NCBI GenBank assembly: GCA_022837505.1
Contig: JALHFZ010000011.1
Coordinates: 1-41,825 of the forward strand
Direction of reading: 5' to 3'
Source of the DNA: Synergistaceae bacterium
Lineage (GTDB): Bacteria > Synergistota > Synergistia > Synergistales > Aminobacteriaceae
Length of the DNA stretch: 41,825 bases
Below are positions 1-7,600 of the stretch, piece by piece. The notes beneath the pieces are model-generated. The model was not told the origin of the DNA. It did no database searches and saw nothing but the letters and a program-made list of their open reading frames with translations. The position numbers and the translations under genes were made by a program. Position 1 is the stretch's first letter, and every line of letters starts with the position of its first letter.

Positions 1-468
1 CCCTTCGAATGCTACACGGGGCACGGCATCTGGTCGTGGTGGAAAGGACTTCCGGTCTACTCCCTGCGGGGCAAGACGATCATCCGCATCGATCTCGACG
101 AGAACCTCCGAAAGGCCCGGGATCTGGAGACGAGCGGATCAATGATACAGGAGGCCATCAACCAGGGGTTGCCGAAGACCAAGATCTCGAAGATCCCCTT
201 CAGGATGGAGATGTCCGCCTTCGCCCGGCACGAGGGGAGCATTCCCGTCATCGGCGATATCGGGCAGGTCTGGCCGGTCCTCGCGTGGAAGGTTGCGGGG
301 GAACTCGGAATTTCCCTCGACTTCATGAGCTACGCGCAGCATACCCCCGAGGGGAAGGCCATGCGGGAGTGGATCGTCAGAGAGATTCAGCCTGTAGACC
401 GGGAGAAGATTCTCGCCCGGGCCCGGACGTGCTCTCTTCCCGCCGAGGGGGCTGAGCGAAGGTCATGA
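1..468 (+). CDS. Unidentified protein, C-terminal 155 residues
   Basis: The reading frame is open from the first base of the window and stops with TGA at 466-468, so only the C-terminus is present. It shows an aromatic-rich stretch near the start (GHGIWSWWKGLPVY) and ordinary mixed-charge soluble sequence after that. I see no membrane segment and cannot place it in a family. The stop overlaps the kdsB ATG (ATGA), so it is translationally coupled to kdsB and probably belongs to the same operon. A role in surface polysaccharide or KDO metabolism is suggested by position only. An internal ATG at 142 is not needed, since coding continues upstream of it. Confidence 0.75.
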   Translation, partial: PFECYTGHGIWSWWKGLPVYSLRGKTIIRIDLDENLRKARDLETSGSMIQEAINQGLPKTKISKIPFRMEMSAFARHEGSIPVIGDIGQVWPVLAWKVAGELGISLDFMSYAQHTPEGKAMREWIVREIQPVDREKILARARTCSLPAEGAERRS

Positions 469-1253
469 AGATCCTCGGAGTGATCCCCGCCCGGTATGCC
501 TCGACACGCCTCCCCGGCAAGCCTCTGGCCGATATATGCGGCAAGACTCTTGTTCAGAGGGTCTACGAGCGGGCCTCCCGCTCTTCCCTGCTCGACCGGC
601 TTGTCGTCGCCACTGACGACGAGCGTATTCTGAAGGCGGTGCGTGTCTTCGGCGGTGAAGCGGTGCTCACCTCCCCCGATCACCCTAACGGAACGTGCAG
701 GGTGGCCGAGGCGGCGGGGATGTTCGAGGGCGATATCGTGCTGAACATCCAGGGGGACGAACCCCTCCTCGACCCGCTCATGATCGCTGAAACCGCCAAG
801 GTACTCCTCGACGACGAATCCGCCCATTCCTCCACGCTGTGCGTCCCTGTCGCCAACGCCGCGCTGCTGGGCGATCCATCGGTGGTGAAGGTGGTGCGGG
901 ATCTTCGGGGGTTTGCCCTCTACTTCAGCCGTTTTCCCATCCCCTTTCTCCGCTCGGAAGAGGGTGCCCCCCCGGTGTACGAGCATGTGGGCATCTACGG
1001 TTTTCGGAGAGAATTCCTGGACCTTTACGTCACTCTCCCGCCGACGCCCCTTTCGCTGGCGGAATCCCTCGAACAGCTCAAGATCCTGGAGCACGGATAC
1101 TCCATGAAAGTCGCAGTCACCGCCGCGAAAAAGCAGGGGCCGAGCGTCGACACCCGGGAAGATCTGGAAGCTGTCCGCCGGATCGTGTGCACGAACAAAG
1201 GGATGGGTATCGTGGCCGCAGAGGCTGAAAGCTGCGAAAAAGAAGAGCTGTAG
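465..1253 (+). CDS. kdsB: 3-deoxy-manno-octulosonate cytidylyltransferase (CMP-KDO synthetase)
   Basis: KdsB activates KDO with CTP to CMP-KDO for the inner core of lipopolysaccharide, in the cytoplasm. The 262-residue product has the usual family length. It begins with the nucleotide-binding signature VIPARYASTRLPGKPL (about residues 6-21), then VVATDD, HPNGTCRVAEA and NIQGDEP (the metal/nucleotide-binding acidic loop). Next come YFSRFPIPF and the H-x-GIYGFRREFL segment that contacts KDO. The ending VDTREDLEAVR is also typical. The ATG overlaps the stop of the upstream gene by four bases. The gene indicates an outer membrane with LPS. Its 3' end runs convergently to within 7 bp of the pirin gene, with no obvious terminator between them. 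Confidence 0.96.
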   Translation: MKILGVIPARYASTRLPGKPLADICGKTLVQRVYERASRSSLLDRLVVATDDERILKAVRVFGGEAVLTSPDHPNGTCRVAEAAGMFEGDIVLNIQGDEPLLDPLMIAETAKVLLDDESAHSSTLCVPVANAALLGDPSVVKVVRDLRGFALYFSRFPIPFLRSEEGAPPVYEHVGIYGFRREFLDLYVTLPPTPLSLAESLEQLKILEHGYSMKVAVTAAKKQGPSVDTREDLEAVRRIVCTNKGMGIVAAEAESCEKEEL

Positions 1254-1260
1254 ATTTGCC

Positions 1261-2127
1261 TCATTGCCGCTTTTCGGGAGAAGATCCCTTGATGAATGTT
1301 CCCTCGTCAATCTCCCGGAAAGCGAGATCCAGCTCTTCTTTTGTATTCATGACGACAGGGCCGCCCCAGGCGATCGGTTCCTCGAGGGGCTTCGCTGACA
1401 TCAGCAGAAAGCGTAGTCCGCTTTCCGAAGCTTTAACCTGCACTTGATTTCCTTTGTTGAACAGAAGGGCCCGCTTCGCGGGATAAATCTCTCCTGAGGG
1501 GTCAAATGCCCCCTCTCCCTCCACGATATAGACGAACACGGTTTCGCCACTCTCCGTATCGAGAGTCCACTCCCCTCCCCGGCCGACTTCCACGTCAAGA
1601 AACAGGGCTTTGACATACTCGCCTTCCATTGGGCCGGAAAGGCCCTTGTAGTTTCCGGCCAGGATATGTATTGTGCTGTCCCCCTCATCGATCACGGGAA
1701 TATCGGCACTGACGATTCCGTGATATTTCGGGACCTCCATCTTCTTCCGGGCGGGCATATTGAGCCAGAGCTGAACTCCGAGCAGCCTGTCCCGTGCCTT
1801 GGGCATTTCCTGGTGAATGATCCCTGAACCGGCGGTCATCCACTGGCATTCACCGTCGAGGATGCTGCCTTTGTTTCCGAGACTGTCACCGTGTTCGATA
1901 TCACCTTTGATCAGATAGGTGATCGTCTCGATGCCCCGGTGGGGGTGCCACGGAAATCCCTTGACGTAATCCTGCGGGTCGGTGGAATCAAAGGCGTCCA
2001 GAAGCAGGAAGGGGTCGAAGTCCTCCGTGTCCCGGTGACCAATGACCCTCACGAGCTTGACGCCCGCACCATCCACGGCATCCCTTCCGGTGACAATCTT
2101 CCTGATAGTCCGTATTTCCCTTGCCAT
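1261..2127 (-). CDS. Pirin family protein
   Basis: This is a bicupin of the pirin family (288 residues from the chosen start). Family members bind a metal in the N-terminal cupin, and some have quercetinase activity or bind redox regulators. The N-terminal cupin carries the metal-site motif HPHRGIETITY, and further on a H-x-E pair in IIHQEMP. The C-terminal cupin (GEYVKALFLDVEVG to RFLLMSAKPLEEP) looks complete. An in-frame ATG at 2175 exists, but the ATG at 2127 follows a strong AGGAGG with correct spacing and starts the conserved sequence (MAREIRTIRK). The gene stands alone, and a perfect inverted repeat lies about 47 bp upstream of its start. The biological substrate is unknown. Confidence 0.93.
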   Translation of the reverse strand: MAREIRTIRKIVTGRDAVDGAGVKLVRVIGHRDTEDFDPFLLLDAFDSTDPQDYVKGFPWHPHRGIETITYLIKGDIEHGDSLGNKGSILDGECQWMTAGSGIIHQEMPKARDRLLGVQLWLNMPARKKMEVPKYHGIVSADIPVIDEGDSTIHILAGNYKGLSGPMEGEYVKALFLDVEVGRGGEWTLDTESGETVFVYIVEGEGAFDPSGEIYPAKRALLFNKGNQVQVKASESGLRFLLMSAKPLEEPIAWGGPVVMNTKEELDLAFREIDEGTFIKGSSPEKRQ

Positions 2128-2173
2128 GACAAAACCTCCTGCATTCTTCGCTTTTCGCCGGAAAAACCGGATC

Positions 2174-2202
2174 AATATTCCCTTTGCACCAAAGGGAATA
2201 TT
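2174..2202 (-). promoter_or_regulatory. Perfect 12-bp inverted repeat upstream of the pirin gene (candidate operator)
   Basis: The arms AATATTCCCTTT and AAAGGGAATATT match perfectly around the 5-nt centre GCACC. On the minus strand a TATAGT -10-like hexamer (2207-2212) sits just before the dyad, so the dyad would cover the transcription start of the pirin gene. That placement suits a repressor operator. No T-tract follows on either strand, so a terminator is unlikely. The -35 element is not convincing and the regulator is unknown. Confidence 0.55.
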
Positions 2203-2361
2203 GCTTACTATATCATTACAACCTCCATGGGATTCTTAAAGGCAGACGGGAATTTTATGATTACGTTTACGGCAGCGGTTCCAGAGGGTATTGCGCACAT
2301 TTTTCGGATCGGGCGGCTCCATTCATTGATTCTTTCCGTTGAATTGTATTGAAATTTCCCA

Positions 2362-2391
2362 CTGGCATCTCCCTTCCTTTTGCGGTATGAT
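2362..2391 (+). promoter_or_regulatory. Candidate sigma-70 promoter of the acid-sugar TRAP operon
   Basis: CTGGCA (2362-2367) and TATGAT (2386-2391) are separated by 18 bp and lie about 140 bp before dctP. The rest of the 402-bp gap between the pirin gene and dctP shows no ORF I would support. The assignment rests on hexamer similarity only. Confidence 0.35.
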
Positions 2392-2529
2392 TTTTCAAAA
2401 GACTTGCAGGGAGAAAGGAGCTGAACGCCGGAAAAAAGTGTAGAGAACAGCGGAGCCTTTGTCTTTTCACCCTTTCAGGTATGCAGGAAATATCCCATCA
2501 GGATCAGACCATTTTAAGGAGGAATACTC

Positions 2530-3510
2530 ATGAAGAAATGGCTTTCCCTTTTCGTTATCTGCCTGCTCCTTCTCGCCGCCGGAAGCGCCTTTGCTGCCGA
2601 TAAAATCGTCGTCCGGGTCGCCCACACCATTGCGCCCGATTCCCACTACAACAAGGGGCTCGAGCATCTGGGGCAGCTTCTAAGCGAAGCCTCGAACGGC
2701 CAGATGGAGCTTCAGATATTCCACTCCGCCCAGCTCGGCTCCGAGCGGGACGCCATCGAAGGGGTCTCCATGGGAACCCTGGAGATGACCCTCATCTCCT
2801 CCGCTCCCCTGGCCAACTTTACGAACGCCTTTCTCGTCTTCGACCTTCCCTTCATCATCCAGGACCGTCAGAAGGCCTATGAATACATGGACGGCCCCGA
2901 AGGGAAGAAGATCCTCGACTCCGTCCTCTCCAAGGGAATGGTCGCTCTCGGCATCTGGGAGAACGGCTTCCGGATGCTCACGAATTCGAAGAGACCCGTT
3001 GCCGTTCCCGAAGATCTGAACGGTCTGAAGATCCGCCTCATGGAGAACCCCATCCACGTGGGGACCTTCAAGACCCTTGGGGCCTACCCCGTGCCCATGC
3101 CCTTCGGAGAGCTGTTCACCGCCCTTCAGCAGGGGACGGTGGACGGCCAGGAGAACCCCCTGATCATCATCTCCACGTCGAAATTCGCCGAAGTTCAGAA
3201 GTACCTTTCCCTCACCGGACACTTCTATGCCCCCGCCATCCTGCTGATCAACAAGGATTTCTGGGAGAAGAAGCTCACGGATGAACAGCGGAAGATCTTC
3301 ACCGAGGCGGAACTGAAAGCCCGGAAATGGGAGCGGGAATACAGCATGGAAAATGAGAAGAAGCTCGTTGAAAGCCTCAAGGCTCAGGGGATGGAAATCA
3401 CCGAGCCGGATAAGGCGAAGTTCTTCGAGGCTGTTCAGCCCGTCTACAAGGAGTTTGAGGAAAAAGTAGGCAAGGAGGCCATTCAGAAGCTCATCGACGC
3501 CCAGAAGTAG
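2530..3510 (+). CDS. dctP: TRAP transporter substrate-binding protein, DctP family
   Basis: This is the periplasmic solute receptor of a tripartite ATP-independent importer. Its 326 residues begin with a clear signal peptide (MKKWLS, hydrophobic core, cleavage after SAFA near residue 22). The mature part has the DctP pattern: VRVAHTIAPDSHYNKG, FHSAQLGSERDAIEGV, a central LNGLKIRLMENP in which the arginine normally clamps the substrate carboxylate, and ALQQGTVDGQENPL. AAGGAGG lies at good spacing before the ATG. It is followed by membrane subunits, a DUF1537 kinase and PdxA2. By established pathway knowledge, that context points to a four-carbon sugar acid such as D-threonate or D-erythronate as ligand. 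The ligand itself is inferred. Confidence 0.93.
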   Translation: MKKWLSLFVICLLLLAAGSAFAADKIVVRVAHTIAPDSHYNKGLEHLGQLLSEASNGQMELQIFHSAQLGSERDAIEGVSMGTLEMTLISSAPLANFTNAFLVFDLPFIIQDRQKAYEYMDGPEGKKILDSVLSKGMVALGIWENGFRMLTNSKRPVAVPEDLNGLKIRLMENPIHVGTFKTLGAYPVPMPFGELFTALQQGTVDGQENPLIIISTSKFAEVQKYLSLTGHFYAPAILLINKDFWEKKLTDEQRKIFTEAELKARKWEREYSMENEKKLVESLKAQGMEITEPDKAKFFEAVQPVYKEFEEKVGKEAIQKLIDAQK

Positions 3511-3523
3511 GGAAATCCGACGG

Positions 3524-3563
3524 GGAATCCGGAATGGCTCGGCCGTTCCGGATTCCTTTTTTT
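3524..3563 (+). terminator. Hairpin with T-tract between dctP and dctQ (intra-operon terminator)
   Basis: An 11-bp perfect stem (GGAATCCGGAA / TTCCGGATTCC, loop 3535-3545) is followed by seven T residues. It lies between the binding-protein stop (3510) and the dctQ start (3587). Partial termination here would give more binding protein than permease. The downstream genes may be reached by read-through. Confidence 0.85.
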
Positions 3564-3586
3564 CAGGAAAATTCCAGGGGGTATTC

Positions 3587-4084
3587 ATGCGAACATTTTT
3601 TGATCACTTCGAGGAATATGTGCTGCTGATTCTCTTTCCCCTTATGGTGGTCGTGGTCTTCTCCGCCACCCTCGCCCGGTACTTCAACCTCTTCCCCATG
3701 TTCTGGGGAGAGGAGGTTGCCCGGTACATCATGGTCTTCATGGCCTACATAGGGGCCGGCCTCGCCATGAAAAAGGGGGCCCACGTGGGGGTCAATTTTT
3801 TTACGGGCCTTGTCAAAAATCTCCGGCTCCGGATTTTCCTTGAGACCTTCCGGATCGCCGTCATCGTGGGCTTCGCCTTCATGATCATGTACTATTACCG
3901 CCAGCTCATCCTCCACCAGATCTCCATGGGGCAGACCACTCCGGCCCTCTTCATCCCCATGTGGATCCCCTATTCCGCCGTTCCCCTGGGGATGTTCCTC
4001 GTAGGCCTCCGGGCCTTCCAGGGGTACAGAGAGACCATCGCGGATCTCCGGGCTGAGGCTTCTTCCCCTTCGGAGGTGAAATAG
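3587..4084 (+). CDS. dctQ: TRAP transporter small permease subunit, DctQ family
   Basis: The 165-residue membrane protein has four predicted hydrophobic helices (about residues 11-33, 47-63, 87-107 and 125-145), the DctQ layout. The motif WGEEVARYIMVFMAYIGAGLAMKKG resembles the family consensus, and a conserved His in AHVGVN follows. It works with DctM in the cytoplasmic membrane, coupling import to a cation gradient. The start was chosen at ATG 3587, just after the intra-operon hairpin. dctM begins one base after its stop, so the two are surely co-translated. Confidence 0.92.
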   Translation: MRTFFDHFEEYVLLILFPLMVVVVFSATLARYFNLFPMFWGEEVARYIMVFMAYIGAGLAMKKGAHVGVNFFTGLVKNLRLRIFLETFRIAVIVGFAFMIMYYYRQLILHQISMGQTTPALFIPMWIPYSAVPLGMFLVGLRAFQGYRETIADLRAEASSPSEVK

Positions 4085-4085
4085 C

Positions 4086-5372
4086 ATGGCAATCATCATG
4101 TTCTCCCTTCTCATCATCCTTATTTTTCTCAATATCCCCGTGGGGGTGAGCATCGGACTCGCCTCCATCGCGGGGATCACCCTGAGCAACCTCCCCCTGA
4201 ACCCCGTGGTGGTGGCCCAGAGGATGTTCACCTCCGCCGACTCCTTCCCCTTCATGGCCATCCCCTTCTTCATGCTGGCCGGAGGGCTCATGGAACACGG
4301 AGGCATCTCCCGCCGGCTCGTCCGCCTCGCCTCGGTGATGGTGGGGGGCTTCCGGGGAGGGCTCGGACTGATCACCGTCCTCGCAAGCGCCTTCTTCGGG
4401 GCCATCAGCGGCTCGAACCCTGCCACTGTGGCGGCCATCGGGGGGATTATGGTCCCCTCCATGATCAAGAAGGGGTACCCTCCCGCCTTCGCCGCGGCCA
4501 TCGCCGCTGCGGGGGGAACCCTCGGAGTGGTTATCCCTCCCTCCATCCCCATGATCACCTTCGGTGTGGTGGCGGGAGTCTCCATCGGTGACCTCTTCCT
4601 CGCGGGTTTTATCCCCGGACTGATCATCGCCCTCGTCCTCAGCTTCGTGGTGGTCTTCCAGTCCATCCGCATGGATATTCCGAAGGAAGCCAGCAGTACG
4701 GTTTCTGACTTCTTCACGGCTCTTCGGGAGTCGATCCTTGCCATCATCATGCCGGTCATCATCCTCGGAGGAATTTACGGAGGGGTCTTTACCCCTACTG
4801 AAGCCGGGGCCGTAGCGGTGATCTACAGCTTTCTCGTGAGTGTTTTCATCTTCCGGGAACTTGATCTGAAGACCATGAAGACCGTCATCATCAACGCCGG
4901 AATCAGCACCTCCGTGGTCTTCTTCGTCATCGCCACCTCCCAGTCCATGTCGTGGCTCATCACCGTGAGTCAGGTCTCGTCAAAGATCGCCGCGTGGATC
5001 GTCTCCGTCTCCTCCACACCCTTCATCCTCATCACCATGATCAACCTTATACTGCTCTTTCTCGGGATCTTCCTTGAAACCCAGGCCATCATCCTGCTCA
5101 TGGCACCCCTTCTGCTGCCCATCACCGCAGCCATCGGCATGGACCCCCTCATGCTTGGGATCATCATGGTGGTGAACACCTCCGTGGGGATGATCACTCC
5201 CCCCATGGCGGTCAATCTCTTCGTGGCCATGTCACTGGTGAAGGATGAAAATGTCCGTCTCGAACAGATCACCCGGAAGATCCTGGGCTTCCTCGCCGCG
5301 GAGATCGTGGCCATCATGATCATCAGCAACTTCCCCGCCCTCTCCCTCGGAATTCTGAAGCTGGTGAAATAG
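4086..5372 (+). CDS. dctM: TRAP transporter large permease subunit, DctM family
   Basis: The 428-residue polytopic protein has about 12 hydrophobic segments and is of the usual DctM length. Typical features are the opening IPVGVSIGLAS, then FMLAGGLMEHGGISRRLVRLA, SAFFGAISGSNPATVAAIGGIMVPSM, GGTLGVVIPPSIPMITFGV and, late in the protein, NTSVGMITPPMAVNLFVA. It is the ion-coupled translocation subunit that accepts substrate from DctP. GAGGTGAA spans the end of dctQ and serves as its ribosome-binding site. The next gene starts three bases after its stop. Confidence 0.95.
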   Translation: MAIIMFSLLIILIFLNIPVGVSIGLASIAGITLSNLPLNPVVVAQRMFTSADSFPFMAIPFFMLAGGLMEHGGISRRLVRLASVMVGGFRGGLGLITVLASAFFGAISGSNPATVAAIGGIMVPSMIKKGYPPAFAAAIAAAGGTLGVVIPPSIPMITFGVVAGVSIGDLFLAGFIPGLIIALVLSFVVVFQSIRMDIPKEASSTVSDFFTALRESILAIIMPVIILGGIYGGVFTPTEAGAVAVIYSFLVSVFIFRELDLKTMKTVIINAGISTSVVFFVIATSQSMSWLITVSQVSSKIAAWIVSVSSTPFILITMINLILLFLGIFLETQAIILLMAPLLLPITAAIGMDPLMLGIIMVVNTSVGMITPPMAVNLFVAMSLVKDENVRLEQITRKILGFLAAEIVAIMIISNFPALSLGILKLVK

Positions 5373-5374
5373 GC

Positions 5375-6586
5375 GTGAACTCCTTCGCCGTCCTCTGCGA
5401 CGATCTCACGGGCTCGTCGGTGCAGTCCATCCTGCTGAAGGACCGGGGCGTACCCGTCCGGCAGCTCATCCGCCTCACCTCGGAGCTTCCTCCCCCGGAA
5501 GAGGGGGAGGCTCTCGTGATCAACTGCGATTCCCGGCGGCGCCCCCCGGAGGAAGTCAGCCGGATTTTTCACCATGTCATATCCTCTCTCCCCCCCGGCA
5601 TATCTATGGCGAAACGGATCGACACCACCCTCCGGGGGCATCTCTTCCTCGAGACGGCCGAACTCCTGAAGGCCCGGCCCGATGCTCTGGCCCTTGTCGT
5701 CCCCGCCTATCCGTCATCGGGGCGGACGACCGTGGGGGGGTATCACCTTCTGTCCGGTGCCCTTCTCGAGCGCACGGAAGTGGCCCGGGACCCCCTCTGG
5801 CCCATCTCCACAAGCCTGGTTTCAGATTATTTCAAAGGCCCCTTTCCCCTGGGCGCACTGACCATGGAGACCGTCCGGGGGGGGGAAGAGGCCATTGCCG
5901 CGGAACTGGACAGGATGGCCAGTCAGGGGGTGCGGATCGTCACGGCCGACGCCCTGACGGATGAGGATATCGACCGGATTGCCGCAGGAGCGGCCGGTCT
6001 GGACCGGGAGATTATTCCCGTGGATCCCGGCCCCTTCTCCGCAGCCTTTCTCTCCCGCCGCCTCCTTCACCGCTCCGGGGGCTTCGTCCTTGCCGTCATA
6101 GGCAGCACGTCGGAGAAAACGGCCGGGCAGCTCGCCTTTCTCGACGGCAAGGTCCGCCGGGAGGAGTTCACTCTCTCCGCTGAGGAAGAGCCGAAGGAGG
6201 CTCTGAGCCGTTTTCAGAAATTCCTCTCTTCCCTGAGCCGGAAGGGCATGGAATTCCTTCTTATTCGCCCCGAAGCCCGCAAGGTGAGGGGGAGGGAGGA
6301 CGCCACGGCCAAAACCCTCGCCCTTCTCGGAAGAAGTGCCCTCGAAATGTCCGGAGAATATATTCAGGGTATAATTCTGTCGGGGGGAGATACCGCCGCC
6401 GTCTTCTTCGAAGAGGCGGGGGCAACCCTTCTCCTTCCGGAAAGGGAGATCCAGCCCCTCGTCATGGGGGGAAGGATCCTCGACGGAAAGAGCGCCGGAA
6501 AAAAGGTGGTCACCAAGGGCGGTCTGATCGGTGAAGTTGACGGCATCTACCGCTCCGTCCTGTGGCTCAGAAAGGAAAGGAAATGA
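5375..6586 (+). CDS. DUF1537 four-carbon acid sugar kinase (D-threonate/D-erythronate kinase)
   Basis: This family phosphorylates four-carbon sugar acids at O4 using ATP. The protein has 403 residues. The N-terminal domain opens with VLCDDLTGSSVQ, the family's ADDLTG-type substrate loop, and contains AKRIDTTLRG (about 72-81) and VVPAYPSSGRTTVGGYHLL. The C-terminal nucleotide-binding domain shows ILSGGDTA (SGGDTA about 336-341) and VVTKGGLIGE (about 378-387). The start is GTG, three bases after dctM, with GGTGA upstream in the dctM end. With PdxA2 encoded directly downstream, the pair matches the DtnK-PdxA2 D-threonate route. Whether D-threonate or D-erythronate is preferred cannot be read from the sequence. 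Confidence 0.9.
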   Translation: MNSFAVLCDDLTGSSVQSILLKDRGVPVRQLIRLTSELPPPEEGEALVINCDSRRRPPEEVSRIFHHVISSLPPGISMAKRIDTTLRGHLFLETAELLKARPDALALVVPAYPSSGRTTVGGYHLLSGALLERTEVARDPLWPISTSLVSDYFKGPFPLGALTMETVRGGEEAIAAELDRMASQGVRIVTADALTDEDIDRIAAGAAGLDREIIPVDPGPFSAAFLSRRLLHRSGGFVLAVIGSTSEKTAGQLAFLDGKVRREEFTLSAEEEPKEALSRFQKFLSSLSRKGMEFLLIRPEARKVRGREDATAKTLALLGRSALEMSGEYIQGIILSGGDTAAVFFEEAGATLLLPEREIQPLVMGGRILDGKSAGKKVVTKGGLIGEVDGIYRSVLWLRKERK

Positions 6587-7593
6587 CAATGAAAGATACA
6601 GTGATAGCAGTTCCCATGGGCGATCCCGCCGGGGTCGGCCCTGAGATAGCCCTGAAGAGCATAGCGGACCCCGAAGTATGGGACAAGGGGGTTCCTCTGC
6701 TCGTCGGCGACCTTACCGTCCTTGAGGCTGTGCGGAACAGGCTCGGCCTGAAGATGGCCTTTCGGACTGTTGACGAAAATGCTGCTCCTTCGGGGTCTCC
6801 CGACGAGCTGCCCGTTGTCGATCTGAAGATGATCCCCGATCTTGCGGCCCTCCCGGTGGGGAAGGTATCAGCCCTTGCCGGAGAGGCCTCCGTGGCCTAT
6901 ATCCGAAAGGCCGTGGAGCTGTGCGGAGCCGGAAAGGCCCTGGGCATCGCCACGACCCCCATCAACAAGGAGGCCCTCAGGGCCGCTCGGGCTCCCTGGA
7001 TCGGCCACACGGAGATGCTCGCCGATATGTCCGGCGCCGCCCGGAGCTACACCATGTTCCTCGTGGACAAACTCAGAATTCTCTTCCACAGCCGCCATCT
7101 CTCTTTGAAGCAGGCCATCGAGACCCTCGACGCCTCGGAGGTCCTCGCCTCCATCGAGGTGGCCGCCAAATGCCTCGAGTCCATCGGCCTCCCCACGGGG
7201 ACCATCGCCCTGGCCGCCCTGAACCCCCATGCCTCCGACGGCGGGCTCTTCGGCGACGAGGAGGCCCGGTTCCTCATCCCCGCCGTGGAGATGGCCCGAA
7301 AGAAGGGGATCAACGCCGTGGGCCCCGTTCCGGCGGACAGCGTCTTCTACTTCGCCCTCCAGGGGAAGTACGCCGTGGTGGTCTCCCTCTATCACGACCA
7401 GGGGCACATCGCCTCCAAGACCTACGACTTCTACCGCACGGTGAGCGTCACCTTCGGCCTCCCCTTCATCCGGACCTCCGTGGACCACGGCACGGCCTTC
7501 GACATCGCATGGCAGGGAAAGGCAAACCCCGTAAGCATGAAGGAAGCCCTCCTCGCCGCCTTCGCCATAGCCCCCCTGTACCGGCCCTTCTGA
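6583..7593 (+). CDS. pdxA2: 4-phospho-D-threonate (erythronate) 3-dehydrogenase, PdxA2 type
   Basis: This PdxA-family enzyme has 336 residues. In acid-sugar operons it oxidises the 4-phosphorylated acid with NAD at C3; the product decarboxylates to dihydroxyacetone phosphate. Visible motifs are VPMGDPAGVGPEI, ATTPINKEAL, GHTEMLAD, FHSRHLSL, NPHASDGGLFGDEE, YHDQGHIASK and TSVDHGTAFDIA. These include the three histidines expected to hold the divalent metal. The start at 6583 overlaps the kinase stop (ATGA). ATG 6589 is an alternative with slightly better spacing from AAGGAAAGG. A biosynthetic role in pyridoxal phosphate synthesis is less likely given the kinase and transporter upstream. It is the last intact gene of the operon. 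Confidence 0.9.
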   Translation: MTMKDTVIAVPMGDPAGVGPEIALKSIADPEVWDKGVPLLVGDLTVLEAVRNRLGLKMAFRTVDENAAPSGSPDELPVVDLKMIPDLAALPVGKVSALAGEASVAYIRKAVELCGAGKALGIATTPINKEALRAARAPWIGHTEMLADMSGAARSYTMFLVDKLRILFHSRHLSLKQAIETLDASEVLASIEVAAKCLESIGLPTGTIALAALNPHASDGGLFGDEEARFLIPAVEMARKKGINAVGPVPADSVFYFALQGKYAVVVSLYHDQGHIASKTYDFYRTVSVTFGLPFIRTSVDHGTAFDIAWQGKANPVSMKEALLAAFAIAPLYRPF

Positions 7594-7600
7594 GCACCCC

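Noticed and set aside
3563..4762. 399-codon minus-strand frame opposite dctQM
   Set aside because: Met/Arg/Thr-rich shadow of membrane-protein codons; no family resemblance.
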